Of a DNA stretch of 64,000 bases, positions 50,948 to 60,504 are shown in pieces (position 1 is the stretch's first letter; every line of letters begins with the position of its first letter). The stretch covers positions 620,001 to 684,000 of the forward strand of contig WWBZ02000009.1 of the NCBI GenBank assembly GCA_011503125.2, written 5' to 3'. A program made the translations under genes and the position numbers. The DNA comes from Botryosphaeria dothidea. Its lineage: Eukaryota; Ascomycota; Dothideomycetes; Botryosphaeriales; Botryosphaeriaceae. The notes under the pieces are model-generated. The model was not told the origin of the DNA, did not search any database, and worked only from the letters and a program-made list of their open reading frames with translations.

Positions 50948-52810
50948 ATGACGGCCCACGCCAACGGCTACAACCACGAGCCGGACGAGACCTCGCCGCT
51001 CCTGCAACGCACGCCCGATGGCCTCCGCATCCTGCCCCCGCAGCCAATCGACCCAAATGCCGTGAACGGGGCGGAGGACGAGTACAATGGCGAGGAAGGG
51101 GAAGGCGGCGATCTGGAGAGGCAGATCAGCAATGTGAGCGAGGGAGGCCTGAACAAGTACAAGGGATTGCCCGAGGTGAAGAAGCGGATGAAGTACATTC
51201 TGCCCGCCGTGGCTGTAGGGGTAAGCATGGACCCGGGCTGAAGCTCACCGCGTTGTGGCAGGACCGGATGCTGATGAGTGCTGGATTGGCAGATCTTCCT
51301 GGCCGCGGCGGACCAGACGATCATCGTGTCGAGTTACGGACGGATCGGGTCGGACCTGGGGGCATTGAACAACACCTCGTGGATTGCGACTGCGTAAGAG
51401 CAACCGGGTGAACGAATTGGCTGGATCATGAGTGCTGATGGGAACTCGAACAGGTATTTTTTGACCCTGACGTCTTTCCAACCGCTGTACGGCAAACTGT
51501 CGGATATCTTCGGCCGGAAGTCATGTCTCCTCTTTGCGTATACCATATTCGGAATTGGCTGCCTGGCTTGCGGTCTGGCGCGTAACATGAACGAGCTGAT
51601 TGCCGCGCGGGCTTTCGCGGGCATTGGAGGCGGAGGCATGACGACGGTCGTGTCAATCATGATGAGCGACATCGTCACCCTCCGCGAGCGCGGCAAGTGG
51701 CAGGGATATATCAACATCGTCTTCGCAACGGGAGCTGGCACCGGAGCACCGCTCGGCGGCATTCTCGCAGACTACGTGGGCTGGCGTTGGGTATTTCTTT
51801 TCCAACCGCCGCTCTGCGTGATCGCCATCCTCGCCGTCTCGCTCACCCTCAAGCTCCCCAAGCGCGACCACTCGCACTGGAAGGAGAAGCTTAAGCGCAT
51901 CGACTTCCTGGGCGCCATCATCCTCATCTCAGCCGTCTTCATGCTCCTGCTCGGCCTCGACCGCGGCTCCAACGTGTCCTGGAGCAACAGGCTCACCATC
52001 ATCTCCCTCGCCGTCTCCGTCCCGCTCTTCCTCGCCTTCCTCTTCGTCGAGGTCAAGATCGCCGCCGAGCCCTTCGCGCCCGGCCACATCATCTTCGAGC
52101 GCTCGCTCGTCGCCTGCTACCTGTGCAACTTCTTCTCCTTTTCCGGCTACATGGCCGCCATCTTCTACCTCCCCCTCTACTTCCAAGTCGTCGACGGCGC
52201 CTCCGCCACCACCGCCGGCGTCCGTCTCATCCCCGGCATCGTCGCGGGCGTCACGGGCAGCCTCTTCGGCGGCTTCTACATGCAGTGGACCGGCCGCTTC
52301 TACTGGCTCACCGTCCTCGCCTACTCGGGCCTCGTCGTCGGCGCCGCCCTGATCTTCGCGTTTGCGGGTGCCTTCGTCGACTCCACCCTCGGCATCATCC
52401 TCGGCCTCGTCGTCTGCGGATTCTCGAACGGCATCGGCGTGACGACGTCGCTCATCGGCCTCATTTCGAACGCGAGCCACGCCGACCAGGCCGTCGCGAC
52501 CGCGTGCTCGTACCTGTTCCGCAGCCTCGGCAGCGTTTTCGGCGTCTCGGTCGCGGCGACGCTGGTGAATCAGGAGCTGCGCAAGAGGCTGGCGCTGGCG
52601 CTCGGCGATGGCGAGGAGGCGGCGCACATTGCGGAGAGGGTCAGGCAGAGCATCGAGTACATCAGGAGCCTGGCGCCCGATGTGGCGCGCGTGGTGCGGA
52701 GGTGCTATGCGCAGAGCACGCGGGCGGCGTTTGCGTTGGAGATTGCGCTCGTGGCGGGGGCGGCGGTGAGTGCGTGGTTTGTGAGGGAGAAAAGGTTGGG
52801 TGGGAAATAG
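50948..52810 (+). CDS. MFS transporter, DHA2 family (Fnx/Vba vacuolar amino acid type)
   Basis: Fourteen-helix proton antiporter of the DHA2 family. Closest by pattern to S. pombe Fnx1/Fnx2 and yeast Vba proteins, which move basic amino acids into the vacuole; drug export is the alternative. Exons 50948-51220, 51293-51393 and 51454-52810 give 576 residues with 72 and 60 bp introns. Joints read PAVAVGIFLAAADQTIIVSSYG and NTSWIATAYFLTLTSFQPLYG (the DHA2 helix 1-2 region). Motif A is PLYGKLSDIFGRKSCL. Motif C-like GAGTGAPLGGILADYVGWRW is intact. The N-terminal hydrophilic part contains ETSPLLQ, an acidic dileucine-type signal found in vacuolar/lysosomal transporters, which supports vacuolar location. 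TAG at 52808-52810. Confidence 0.93.
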
Positions 52811-53838
52811 AGAGAAGGGGCTTGTGTGCTAGATGGGGGGATGATAGAGATGAAATGGGGTGCATGGTGTACATGTGTGGAGGATGCGAGGAGTGATGGA
52901 CGAGGAAGAAAATGTATAAAGCAAGAGGGGGGTAGTTTCTTGTTTCTTGTTCATGACTTTATGTGTAGACGATAGACTGTAGACGACGTATGTATCAAAA
53001 AATGATGAACTGGGTTTTTTGGGCTACGCAAGTTTTCGAATTTGACTCGCTCGAATGACTTTGTTTCTCAAGGATTCTCCAGCTTGGAAGATCATGAGAT
53101 CTTTGAAATCAGCCCTCCTCCGGTTCTTCTGCCATCTGGGTTTCTTCTTCACTGCGAGGGGAATTCGGTTTGTGCTGTGCGATAGATGGAGTTGATATTT
53201 GCTTAGTCAGCGTTTCGTGCTCGAGCACAAAAAACTGCCGGTCCAAATCGGAAACTCCATCGGCTCAGTCGACTAGAGGTGGACTGACAGGCGACTGCTG
53301 ACTGACTAGTCCAGTTCGTCATCGATCCCCTGTGCCCACGGGCGAAGGGTCTACAGGTTCTTGTGCGCGGTTGGAAACGGCCAAGGCGTCTCGCAAGTTG
53401 TCAGAAAAGTAGTTTGGGTACCATGAGGGATGAACGAAAGTAAAGAACCTCTTCTTTTGATTGCTGTCTTCTTGATACCACGGCTCCTGAACAGTGCAGA
53501 AAGCTACGGGGAAGACAACCCTTTGTTTGTCTGGGAGCATGCCCACGAATCACCTCATCAAGCTTAGAGTTAGCTTCATGGGTGTCCCACGCTCACCGTT
53601 GGTTCTTTGGAGTGTAAGAGAAGACAGTTCGCGGAAGTGTCTTCCACTTACTCGTTCCTGAGACACTTCACAGCACCGCCACAACGAATAACGCAGAGGT
53701 TTCCTCCTCGAATCACGTGATGACTCATCCGTCGGCCAGCCGGTGGTAAGTACTACATATTTTCTAAAATCGAAGTCACTTCCAATAACAGCCACTTCAA
53801 CAGTACAGTTGGATCCAAGGATTTGATATCAAATCAAC
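52811..53838. other. Intergenic region between transporter and tRNA
   Basis: G-rich 3' flank of the transporter up to about 52990, then mixed sequence with short frames only. No gene supported. Confidence 0.4.
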
Positions 53839-53937
53839 TCCTCCGTGGCGCAATTGGCTAGCGCGTCTGACTGTTAAAGGGATTCTCACGATCCCATTGC
53901 AATCAGGAGGTTGACAGTTCAAGCCTGTCCGGGGGAG
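53839..53937 (+). tRNA. tRNA-Asn (GTT) with intron
   Basis: The acceptor stem TCCTCCG pairs with CGGGGGA (53930-53936), discriminator G at 53937. The D arm is GGCGCAATTGGCTAGCGC. Anticodon stem TCTGA pairs with TCAGG. The anticodon GTT is at 53873-53875. A 25-base intron (53877-53901) interrupts the loop at the canonical site, one base 3' of the anticodon. The T arm is GACAG-TTCAAGC-CTGTC. Mature length is 74 nt before CCA. All stems close, and the sequence is typical of fungal tRNA-Asn. Confidence 0.95.
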
Positions 53938-53943
53938 CGATTC

Positions 53944-53948
53944 TTTTT
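53944..53948 (+). terminator. RNA polymerase III T-run terminator
   Basis: Five T residues starting seven bases after the tRNA-Asn 3' end, the usual Pol III stop. Confidence 0.7.
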
Positions 53949-54324
53949 GCAGGATGTTTGATGGAAACGGATGATAGAGTGGAGTTTAGGTCGTGTGTGG
54001 GACGCGGATGCACGAGCCGCTTCTTTTTCCCTTGCTGGAGATGGAAGGCCTGTTGTGTTTTGTTTGAGGGATGGTGGTGAGTAGGAGACATGCAGTCAAA
54101 AGTGTGTTTTTTTTTTTTTTTTTTTGATAATTGAAGATTGTACAGTATTCACGAACGGTGCTCGGCATCGCAGGGTCAAATTCATCAAAGAATTATTCTT
54201 TCTGTTTCATTTCGAAAAGAACAACACTACATAGTAATACAACATCAGAAGGAAAAATATGCTCAGTGGTTGCTCAGTGATTACGGATTACCCAATTCCC
54301 TCACTCACCCACTACCCGTCACAT
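53949..54324. other. Intergenic with T19 run
   Basis: Between tRNA-Asn and the 3' end of the GH17 gene. A T19 homopolymer lies at 54107-54125. No gene. Confidence 0.5.
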
Positions 54325-56163
54325 CTAGCAAACCGTAATGAACAGCCCAATCGGGCTCGGGTTCCAATCCTCGAACCACTCCAGTTCCAGCCCGCCCGTC
54401 GCGCTGACCTCGTACCCGACCCTCGCGCCGGCCTCGCACGCGCCGCTCGCCACGACCCACGCGTTGCCGGGCGTCACGCTCGCGACCTCGCCGACCTTGC
54501 CGCCGCTCTTCGGCGCGCTCGCGTACGTCGTCTGCTCGGTCGCGGGGGCCGCCAGCCGGGCGACGGCGATGCCGCCGGCGCCGGCCAGCGTGAAGTCGCT
54601 CGTCTCGAGGTCCTGCTTGGTCGGCAGCAGGAAGACGAGCGAGCACGTCTTGCCGGCGTAGGACGCCGGGATGTCGAAGTTGAAGAGCGACGAGACGGTC
54701 GGCGAGACGCGCCCGTTGTACTGCGTGCCGTACGCCTTGCTGGGGGCGGCGGCGTCGACGGGGACGATCAGGTGCGGGTACTCGTACGTGCCGGAGAGGT
54801 TGGCCGGGCAGGTCTTGCCGGTGGACGAGGGCGTGCTGGGCTTGGTGGTGGTGGCGAAGCCGGCGGTGTGCTGCGTGATGGCGGTGGTTTTGGTGGCGGT
54901 CGAGGTCACGCCGGGCGTGGGGCAGTAGGTCGTGCTGATGGTGACGATGACGGTGGTGACGCCGTCGTCGGAGGGAGCGGTGCCGGACGGGGCGCCGCCG
55001 GAGGGTGCGGGCGCCTTAGTGGTGCCGGCGGTGGAGGGGGCGTTCCCGGCGGGCTTCGAGGATGCGACACCGCCGCCGTTGTTGTTGTTGTTGTTGTTGC
55101 CGGCACCGGTGGAGGCGGATGCGGACGCGGACGGGGACTGAGGGGCAGGGGATGAAGGAGCACCGGTGGCAGCGCTGGATGCGGGCTTCGAGCTCGACGA
55201 GGATGAGGCGGTGTTGTCGTCGCCGGCGCTGCACGAGAGGTCGAACAGAGGGGTCGTGCTGCCCGCGGGGACGAGACCGAAGCTGGGGTTCGGGGTGTCG
55301 GGAGACGCGTCCTGGACGGTGTACCACCAGGTGTTGGTGCTGCCGAACAGGGGGCATCCGACCTCGTCCCAGTACGTCTTCGCGTTCTCGACGCTGGCCA
55401 CGGCCTGGTTCTCCTGCGGTCCGGACACCGGCCAGCCCGTCTCGGTGATCCAGACGGGCTTGCCCTGGGAGGCAGCCTTGGTCGCGCCGACGGAGTCCTC
55501 GAACAGGGCCTTGGCGTTCTCGATGCCGTTGGCCATGGTGTTCTGGAAGTAGGGGTAGCCGTCGAAGCCGAGCCAGTCCAGGTTGGAGATGACCTCGGAG
55601 TTGGAACCGTTCACGAAGGCGGTCCAGGTGTCGACGTGACCAATCTGGACGGAGGAGGCTGGGGTGTTCGCAACGGCACTGCGGAGCTGCTTGATGTAGC
55701 GGATCAGGTCGGCGGGTTCGGCACCCACACCGGACTTGTTGATGATGCCGGTGGGCGAGATGCGGTAAAGGTCCTCGGAGCCAACGGAGATACCAACAAT
55801 CAGGTCAGTGAAGGCGGAGCCGTACTGCTTGATGGCCGAGGTCAGGGCGGCGACTTCGTTGTCGAAGTTGGCCTGGCCGCCAGAGGCCCAGAGACCCAGG
55901 AGCAAAGAGGTCTTGGTGTTGATGGCAGCCTGGATGGCCGAGATGGGAGTGTTGGTTGTGCCATGCTGGATGGTGGTGTACAAGCGAGCGGATGTGAAGC
56001 CTGATGTTCCAACCAGATTCTTTGCCAGGTTGAACTCGGCCTCGAAATCTGCTGTGGACTTGGCGGCACCGGTGGTGAGGGAGGCGCCGTAGTTGAAGCC
56101 CTTGTGTTGGGCAGCTGCCGTTGACAGGCTGGCCGCGAGGCCGAGAAGTGTTGAGTAACGCAT
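54325..56163 (-). CDS. Secreted GH17 beta-1,3-glucanase with C-terminal But2-like domain
   Basis: Single exon, 612 residues. A signal peptide ([18 protein letters not shown], cleavage near AQ-HK) directs it to the cell wall or outside. Residues 20-305 are a GH17 TIM barrel of the EglC/Scw type that cuts or transfers beta-1,3-glucan: [36 protein letters not shown] with the presumed acid/base Glu, and [15 protein letters not shown] with the nucleophile Glu. A Ser/Pro/Ala/Asn linker follows (about 310-450; Asn run from GTT triplets at 55078-55097). Residues about 465-612 ([53 protein letters not shown]) match what I know of the fungal But2 C-terminal domain. Typical EglC ends with a GPI signal; here the end is hydrophilic and no GPI signal is seen. 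Confidence 0.88.
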   Translation of the reverse strand: MRYSTLLGLAASLSTAAAQHKGFNYGASLTTGAAKSTADFEAEFNLAKNLVGTSGFTSARLYTTIQHGTTNTPISAIQAAINTKTSLLLGLWASGGQANFDNEVAALTSAIKQYGSAFTDLIVGISVGSEDLYRISPTGIINKSGVGAEPADLIRYIKQLRSAVANTPASSVQIGHVDTWTAFVNGSNSEVISNLDWLGFDGYPYFQNTMANGIENAKALFEDSVGATKAASQGKPVWITETGWPVSGPQENQAVASVENAKTYWDEVGCPLFGSTNTWWYTVQDASPDTPNPSFGLVPAGSTTPLFDLSCSAGDDNTASSSSSSKPASSAATGAPSSPAPQSPSASASASTGAGNNNNNNNGGGVASSKPAGNAPSTAGTTKAPAPSGGAPSGTAPSDDGVTTVIVTISTTYCPTPGVTSTATKTTAITQHTAGFATTTKPSTPSSTGKTCPANLSGTYEYPHLIVPVDAAAPSKAYGTQYNGRVSPTVSSLFNFDIPASYAGKTCSLVFLLPTKQDLETSDFTLAGAGGIAVARLAAPATEQTTYASAPKSGGKVGEVASVTPGNAWVVASGACEAGARVGYEVSATGGLELEWFEDWNPSPIGLFITVC

Positions 56164-56288
56164 TTGGAATTAAGACTATTATTAGAGAATAACGAGTGTA
56201 GAATACTTGTTTGAATCTTCACACACGCACGTAATGGCAGAAGAGCGAAGAATAGAGGAGCGGGACGGACAGGGGAGGGCAATGGCTA

Positions 56289-56296
56289 CTTATAAG
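56289..56296 (-). promoter_or_regulatory. TATA-like element CTTATAAG
   Basis: Identical octamer to the one at 18897-18904, here 126 bp upstream of the GH17 ATG. Likely core promoter. Confidence 0.5.
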
Positions 56297-57616
56297 GAGC
56301 AAGGAAGAAGAAATGGACGCCGCGTCCAGTACCTGCATGGCAGCTTGTCCATGGCTGGCAGTGGGCTGACGTACTGTTCCGGGGAGCCGCAGGAACGGGA
56401 GGCGTGGGCGTGGCCGAACTAAATCATGTGGCTTGGGCGCCGGTCTGTATCCGGTATGCAGGCCCAAGAAGAAAAAGCCTAGAGTTGGCGGGAGGTGCTA
56501 ATCATAGCAGCGGCGCGACAGGGTTGGCGGCCTGTCATTTGTGGAGGAGCAGGTCCGGCCAAGTATGCCCCGCAAATGCAACCATTCGCGAGGAAGATGT
56601 TCGTCATAGTCTCTCCCACGTTTGCCCCATGCCCGTATTCGCCGGCACATACGGATCTGCCAGCGCATGGTAGCGGCACAGCGAGGTCATGCCACGGCAG
56701 CGACGTGGTGGCGGCACAGCGTTGGTGTCTGGCGCACAGCAGGCATACTCGAAGAAGGAGCGGGCAAAAACCAATATTTCGTGGGCCACCAAAGAGGAAA
56801 AGGGGTGGGCGAAGGGAGCGGGTGAGGTGAGTGGGCGAGGCTGGCCGGGCACCCCGGGTGGTGGCTGGATCAACTGTTTGCCCGCTGCACAGTGGATGGG
56901 AAAGGCCAGAATCCTTGCTCGTATTTCCTCTTCCCCGCTGCTCGCTTGGACGCCGCTCCGGTGCTTGCCGCTGAGCAAACGTCGACGTCGATCGAGATCG
57001 TGAAGGGAAACACGCGATGTCATCACGCCCTTACGTCTGTCCACCCAGGCAACCACTGTGGTGTTTGCAGCAACTGCAGAATTTTTCAACATGACGGATC
57101 CCTCGCTCGCAGAACCTTCGCAGTTGCCGTTTTTGGTACACTTTGAAGCCACGGCCGACGGACCGAATCCAATTAGCATCACCTCCGCCTCCCTCCACAC
57201 CCTCACGCTCTAGCCGCACCAATGAGCCCTCAGCCCGACCTCTCCCCAAAAAACACAAACAAATGTTGAATTGCATCAGAGCGCAACCTTTTTTCTCTCC
57301 CAACGAAACAAACAAAAAACATGTATCTGCAGAAGATGCTCGGAGATCAACCCGCATCTCCACGCACGCGCGAAGATCCCCCGCAGTCGCATGCATGAAA
57401 CGACAATCTCCTATCTTCAGAACCACAACAAATCTCCTCAAAAGGGTCGAGGTAGCCGACGACACAGCCGTGGCAGAAGCGCCACAAGCCGTGCCCAATA
57501 CTTATTCGGCTTGCCCCCTGCACTAATAAGCTTCACCATTTCCCACTGCCGCCGTCGCGCCGCCCGTTGCGCGGCGGGCGCGCCGTGGCCGGGAGAAGCC
57601 ACAACCCTATTTCATT

Positions 57617-57712
57617 TGACTCTCAGGCAATGCTGACGGCTGCCCCTGAGAGTGACTAAGTTAAGACACAACTGTCTTTCGGCCGACTCAAGCCCTCAGC
57701 ATTGCCCCTGAG
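57617..57712. repeat. Compact inverted repeat with hAT-like ends
   Basis: Left arm CTCAGGCAATGCTGACGGCT (57622-57641) and right arm 57691-57712, whose reverse complement is CTCAGGGGCAATGCTGAGGG plus CT. A second nested palindrome pairs 57617-57627 with 57645-57655. No target duplication seen. Confidence 0.5.
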
Positions 57713-57815
57713 ATCCGCTGGATTGACGAACGCGGGCGGCTGGCTCCAAAGGCGCGGGCTAGGTCTAGCACCCGTCCTCATAAAACCCATTGGGCTAATG
57801 TTTCGACGGCTATTC

Positions 57816-58013
57816 CAGAGGGCCGTCGCAGCCGACGGTTAGCGCCAGATGTGATTTTCCCTAGAATATCAGATTAATGTAAGCGTTATAGGGCGTAGAA
57901 GTATTCGTACATTTTTAGGAACAAACCTGTCCGGACGAATGCTTCCACTCCCCATGAAGTTATGATATCTCTAGAGGCTGGCACCGCTAACTCTCGGCTA
58001 CAACACCCCCCCT
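57816..58013 (+). mobile_element. Inverted-repeat element (MITE-like), copy 2
   Basis: About 198 bp. Left end CAGAGGGCCGTCGCAGCCGA (then CGGTTAGCGCC). The right end read on the minus strand is GTTGTAGCCGAGAGTTAGCG, an imperfect terminal inverted repeat. The interior aligns in the same orientation with copy 3 and, over 57927-57961, with copy 1. No ORF, so non-autonomous. The CAGRGG termini resemble hAT superfamily ends. No clear 8 bp target-site duplication. Confidence 0.62.
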
Positions 58014-58266
58014 ATATATCACGCAGTCGCACCGACTGACCTCTACATAAGACAGTCACTGCTGCTACAAGTAAATTGTGTTCGATTCTCTTCAATTGAG
58101 TAGTTAATGCGGCGTTTGCGACAACGTCTCCATGACTTTGCCCATACAATACACATACAATAACAAAAAAGCAAATATGACCCGCTATCTGGTCGTGTCC
58201 TGATGTGGATTTCGTTCGTCCCAAAGTTCCTCATGCACAACAATGGATATGCATCCTCTATAATCT
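58014..58266. other. 3' flank of COX10
   Basis: AT-rich 250 bp between the element and the COX10 stop codon; presumed 3' UTR. Confidence 0.45.
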
Positions 58267-59856
58267 TCACCTCCTACCAGCCGGCACAACAGCGCTCGGC
58301 ACTTCCTCCTCGTCCTCATCCTCCCAGTACTCATCCTCCTCCTCATCCACCACCGGCTCCCCCATCACCGACCTCCACACCCTCTGCCAAAGCCCCTTCT
58401 TATGCACCATCGCCAGCACGAGCACAATCGGCAGATGCCACACACTCGCCCAGAACAGCCCCCTCGCCGTCCCCCTCGTGCCCTCATACCACCAAAACCG
58501 CGCTGCCTCATACGTCATCCACCCATTGATCGCCGAGCTCGTCGCCACGAACCCCCAGTCCGTCACGCCCACGGCCGCCAACCCGACGCACACCGGGAAC
58601 ATCAGCACCGAGTACCGCAACGCCACCCGGCCGTTCCTCCGCGGATTCGTCCACGCCAGCATGCGGTAGCCCGCGTTCCGGTACTCCTCGCGGATCGTCC
58701 AGCTCAGCGCGTTGAAGTGCGGAAACTGCCACGCGAACAGCAGGGCCCCCAGCAGCCAGCCGCCCGCGCTGCCCGGCCCGAAGAGGAGATCCTGCCACGT
58801 CCCGCCGCCCGTCGCGCACTGCCCGGCTGCCGCGGCCCAGCCCATCAGCGGCGGGATGCCGCCGACGACCGCGCCGACCCACGTGTTGAGCACCGAGACG
58901 CGCTTGAGCGGCGTGTAGGCGGCCGCGTACAGCGCGATGTTCAGGGCGCCGAGGAAGGCGACGGTCGGGTTGACGCCGTAGTAGAGCGACGCGACGCCGG
59001 CGGCGCCCGTCGCGAGCGCGAAGGCGAGCGCGGCGCGCGGCGTCACGAGTTTGCGGACCAGCGGGCGGTTCTTGGTGCGGCTCATCTTGGCGTCGTGGGC
59101 GGGCTCGAAGAGCATGTTGAAGGCGTTGGCGCTGGCGGAGGCGAGGCCGGTGCCGGTGGTGAGGAAGAGGAGGGTCAGGGTCGAGAGCGAGGGCGTGGCG
59201 GTGACCGAGGGCGCGAGGAGGGCCGGGACGGGGTAGATGGCGTAGGGGACGGTGGCGGTGAGGACGATGAGGAAGCTCAGGCGCGGCTTTGTGAGGGCGA
59301 GGTAGGTGAGCAGGCGGCGGCGCAGCGAGGTCATGGGCAGGGCTTGCGCGCTGGTGGAGAGCGTGGCGGACGCGTCGGGCCGGATTGCGGTGTCGGATTG
59401 GGGTTGCTGGGCCTTCTTCTTTGCTTCTTCTCGCAGGCGCCGGCGCCGGCGGTGGGGGAGCTCGTTGGCGAGCTGTGTGCCTGCTGTTGCTCTGCCATTG
59501 TCGACCACCTGCGCGACCTGGGGCTGCTGGTGCAGCGTCGGTGGCGCGGGGCCGGTGTCGTCTTTCGCGTTGTCGCGGTGTGGGACGGCATTGCTCCATA
59601 CGCCTCGTCGTGCGCCCGAGAGCACGTCGTCCAGGACGGCATTGGCCCAAAAGTATTCCTTCTTGAAGGCGGCGGTGCGGGGATTCCGAGGGGCGACGGC
59701 GGCGTCCTTCACGGCGTTGGAGGTGGACAGCAGGCGGCGAGCGGTCGACGGTGGAGTGGATCTCGCGGGATTCTGGAGCCTGCGGAGGCAGCGCAGGCAG
59801 AGGGGAGTGGCATCCTGCAGAGGCGCGGGCCGTAGCAGGGGAGGTCGGAGAATCAT
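58267..59856 (-). CDS. COX10: COX10 protohaem IX farnesyltransferase (haem O synthase)
   Basis: Transfers farnesyl from farnesyl diphosphate to haem B to make haem O, the first step to haem A for cytochrome c oxidase; mitochondrial inner membrane. Single exon. The frame is open to 60030, but the ATG at 59856 (MILRPPLLRPAPLQ) starts an Arg-rich, Asp/Glu-poor presequence and is preferred: 529 residues. After about 185 N-terminal residues the UbiA-type core begins: YLALTKPRLSFLIVLTATVP. The Asp-rich prenyl-diphosphate site is NAFNMLFEPAHDAKMSRTKN followed by RPLV. Other blocks are YTPLKRVSVLNTWVGAVVGG, IPPLMGWAAAAG and WQFPHFNALSW. About eight or nine hydrophobic segments. The C-terminus is very acidic (DEEEDEYWEDEDEEE), a normal fungal variation. 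Confidence 0.96.
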   Translation of the reverse strand: MILRPPLLRPAPLQDATPLCLRCLRRLQNPARSTPPSTARRLLSTSNAVKDAAVAPRNPRTAAFKKEYFWANAVLDDVLSGARRGVWSNAVPHRDNAKDDTGPAPPTLHQQPQVAQVVDNGRATAGTQLANELPHRRRRRLREEAKKKAQQPQSDTAIRPDASATLSTSAQALPMTSLRRRLLTYLALTKPRLSFLIVLTATVPYAIYPVPALLAPSVTATPSLSTLTLLFLTTGTGLASASANAFNMLFEPAHDAKMSRTKNRPLVRKLVTPRAALAFALATGAAGVASLYYGVNPTVAFLGALNIALYAAAYTPLKRVSVLNTWVGAVVGGIPPLMGWAAAAGQCATGGGTWQDLLFGPGSAGGWLLGALLFAWQFPHFNALSWTIREEYRNAGYRMLAWTNPRRNGRVALRYSVLMFPVCVGLAAVGVTDWGFVATSSAINGWMTYEAARFWWYEGTRGTARGLFWASVWHLPIVLVLAMVHKKGLWQRVWRSVMGEPVVDEEEDEYWEDEDEEEVPSAVVPAGRR

Positions 59857-60504
59857 GTCTTGCGGGTGCTCATGGTTGCAGGGCGGAGAGAGGTCGATGT
59901 CATGCTCCAATTCAATTTTCCGCCGAGCCGCAACGCATTCCACATGACTCGCGCCACGCTTGTATATCATCCCCCTCGCATTGGCCCGTCTTCCGCGAGT
60001 GCTGCTCTCGATCACGATCTCGTCTTCCAATCACTTTCCTGGCAGACGCTTCTTATCAGTTTCTCGATTGGGAATAATTGCCGTCCTTAGCTGCACAATT
60101 ACCAAACAAGGAAATTCGATTAACTGTGCTGTCCGCTACGAAGCAGAAGCACAGTGTTGCTATGCTGCACAATTGAAACTACGGGCAGGCGAGTGCGCTG
60201 CGGATGCTATGACTTCTCCTGTGCAATTGCGCTCCCTCAATCCATGCGTTTCATCTTGTATACCATTACTAAGTGAACCCGCCGTGTGTACAGAGGGGTA
60301 TCGCAGCCGACGGTTAGCGCCAAATGTAATTTCCCCATAGAAAATTAGATGAATGGAAGTGTTAAATGGAAGTATTCGTCCGGACGAGTCTATTCCTAAA
60401 GATATAATACACCCGCGTCCGGACGAACAGTTCGACTCTTTACGAATTATGCTTGCTAGAGGCCGTCGCCGCTAGCCATCGGCTGCAATCCCACCCTGTA
60501 TTTC
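59857..60504. other. Intergenic region with element copy 3
   Basis: Promoter of COX10 on the left and 3' flank of the aminotransferase on the right, with a MITE-like copy at 60291-60498 ending six bases before the aminotransferase stop codon. Confidence 0.5.
60291..60498 (+). mobile_element. Inverted-repeat element (MITE-like), copy 3
   Basis: About 208 bp. Left end CAGAGGGGTATCGCAGCCGA, right end on the minus strand CAGGGTGGGATTGCAGCCGA; both continue with a diverged (C/T)GG(C/T)TAGCG block, giving imperfect terminal inverted repeats of about 27 bp. The interior has two CGTCCGGACGA palindromes. Aligned with copy 2 in direct orientation. No coding capacity and no convincing target-site duplication. 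Lies in the 3' UTR of the aminotransferase gene and could supply its polyadenylation region. Confidence 0.65.

Larger units (their letters stand above)
56164..57815. other. Intergenic, promoter of GH17 gene and a small fold-back sequence
   Basis: The first 300 bp hold the GH17 promoter and leader. The remainder has only short frames. A compact inverted repeat lies at 57617-57712. Confidence 0.4.

Noticed and set aside
50532..50951. Plus-strand ORF just before the DHA2 transporter
   Set aside because: Covers the presumed promoter and leader and ends at the transporter start; no motif.
54259..55155. Plus-strand ORF of 298 codons
   Set aside because: Antisense to the GH17/But2 gene; Arg/Gly-rich shadow.
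58402..59835. Plus-strand ORF of 477 codons
   Set aside because: Antisense to COX10, Arg/Pro/Gly-rich, no motif.
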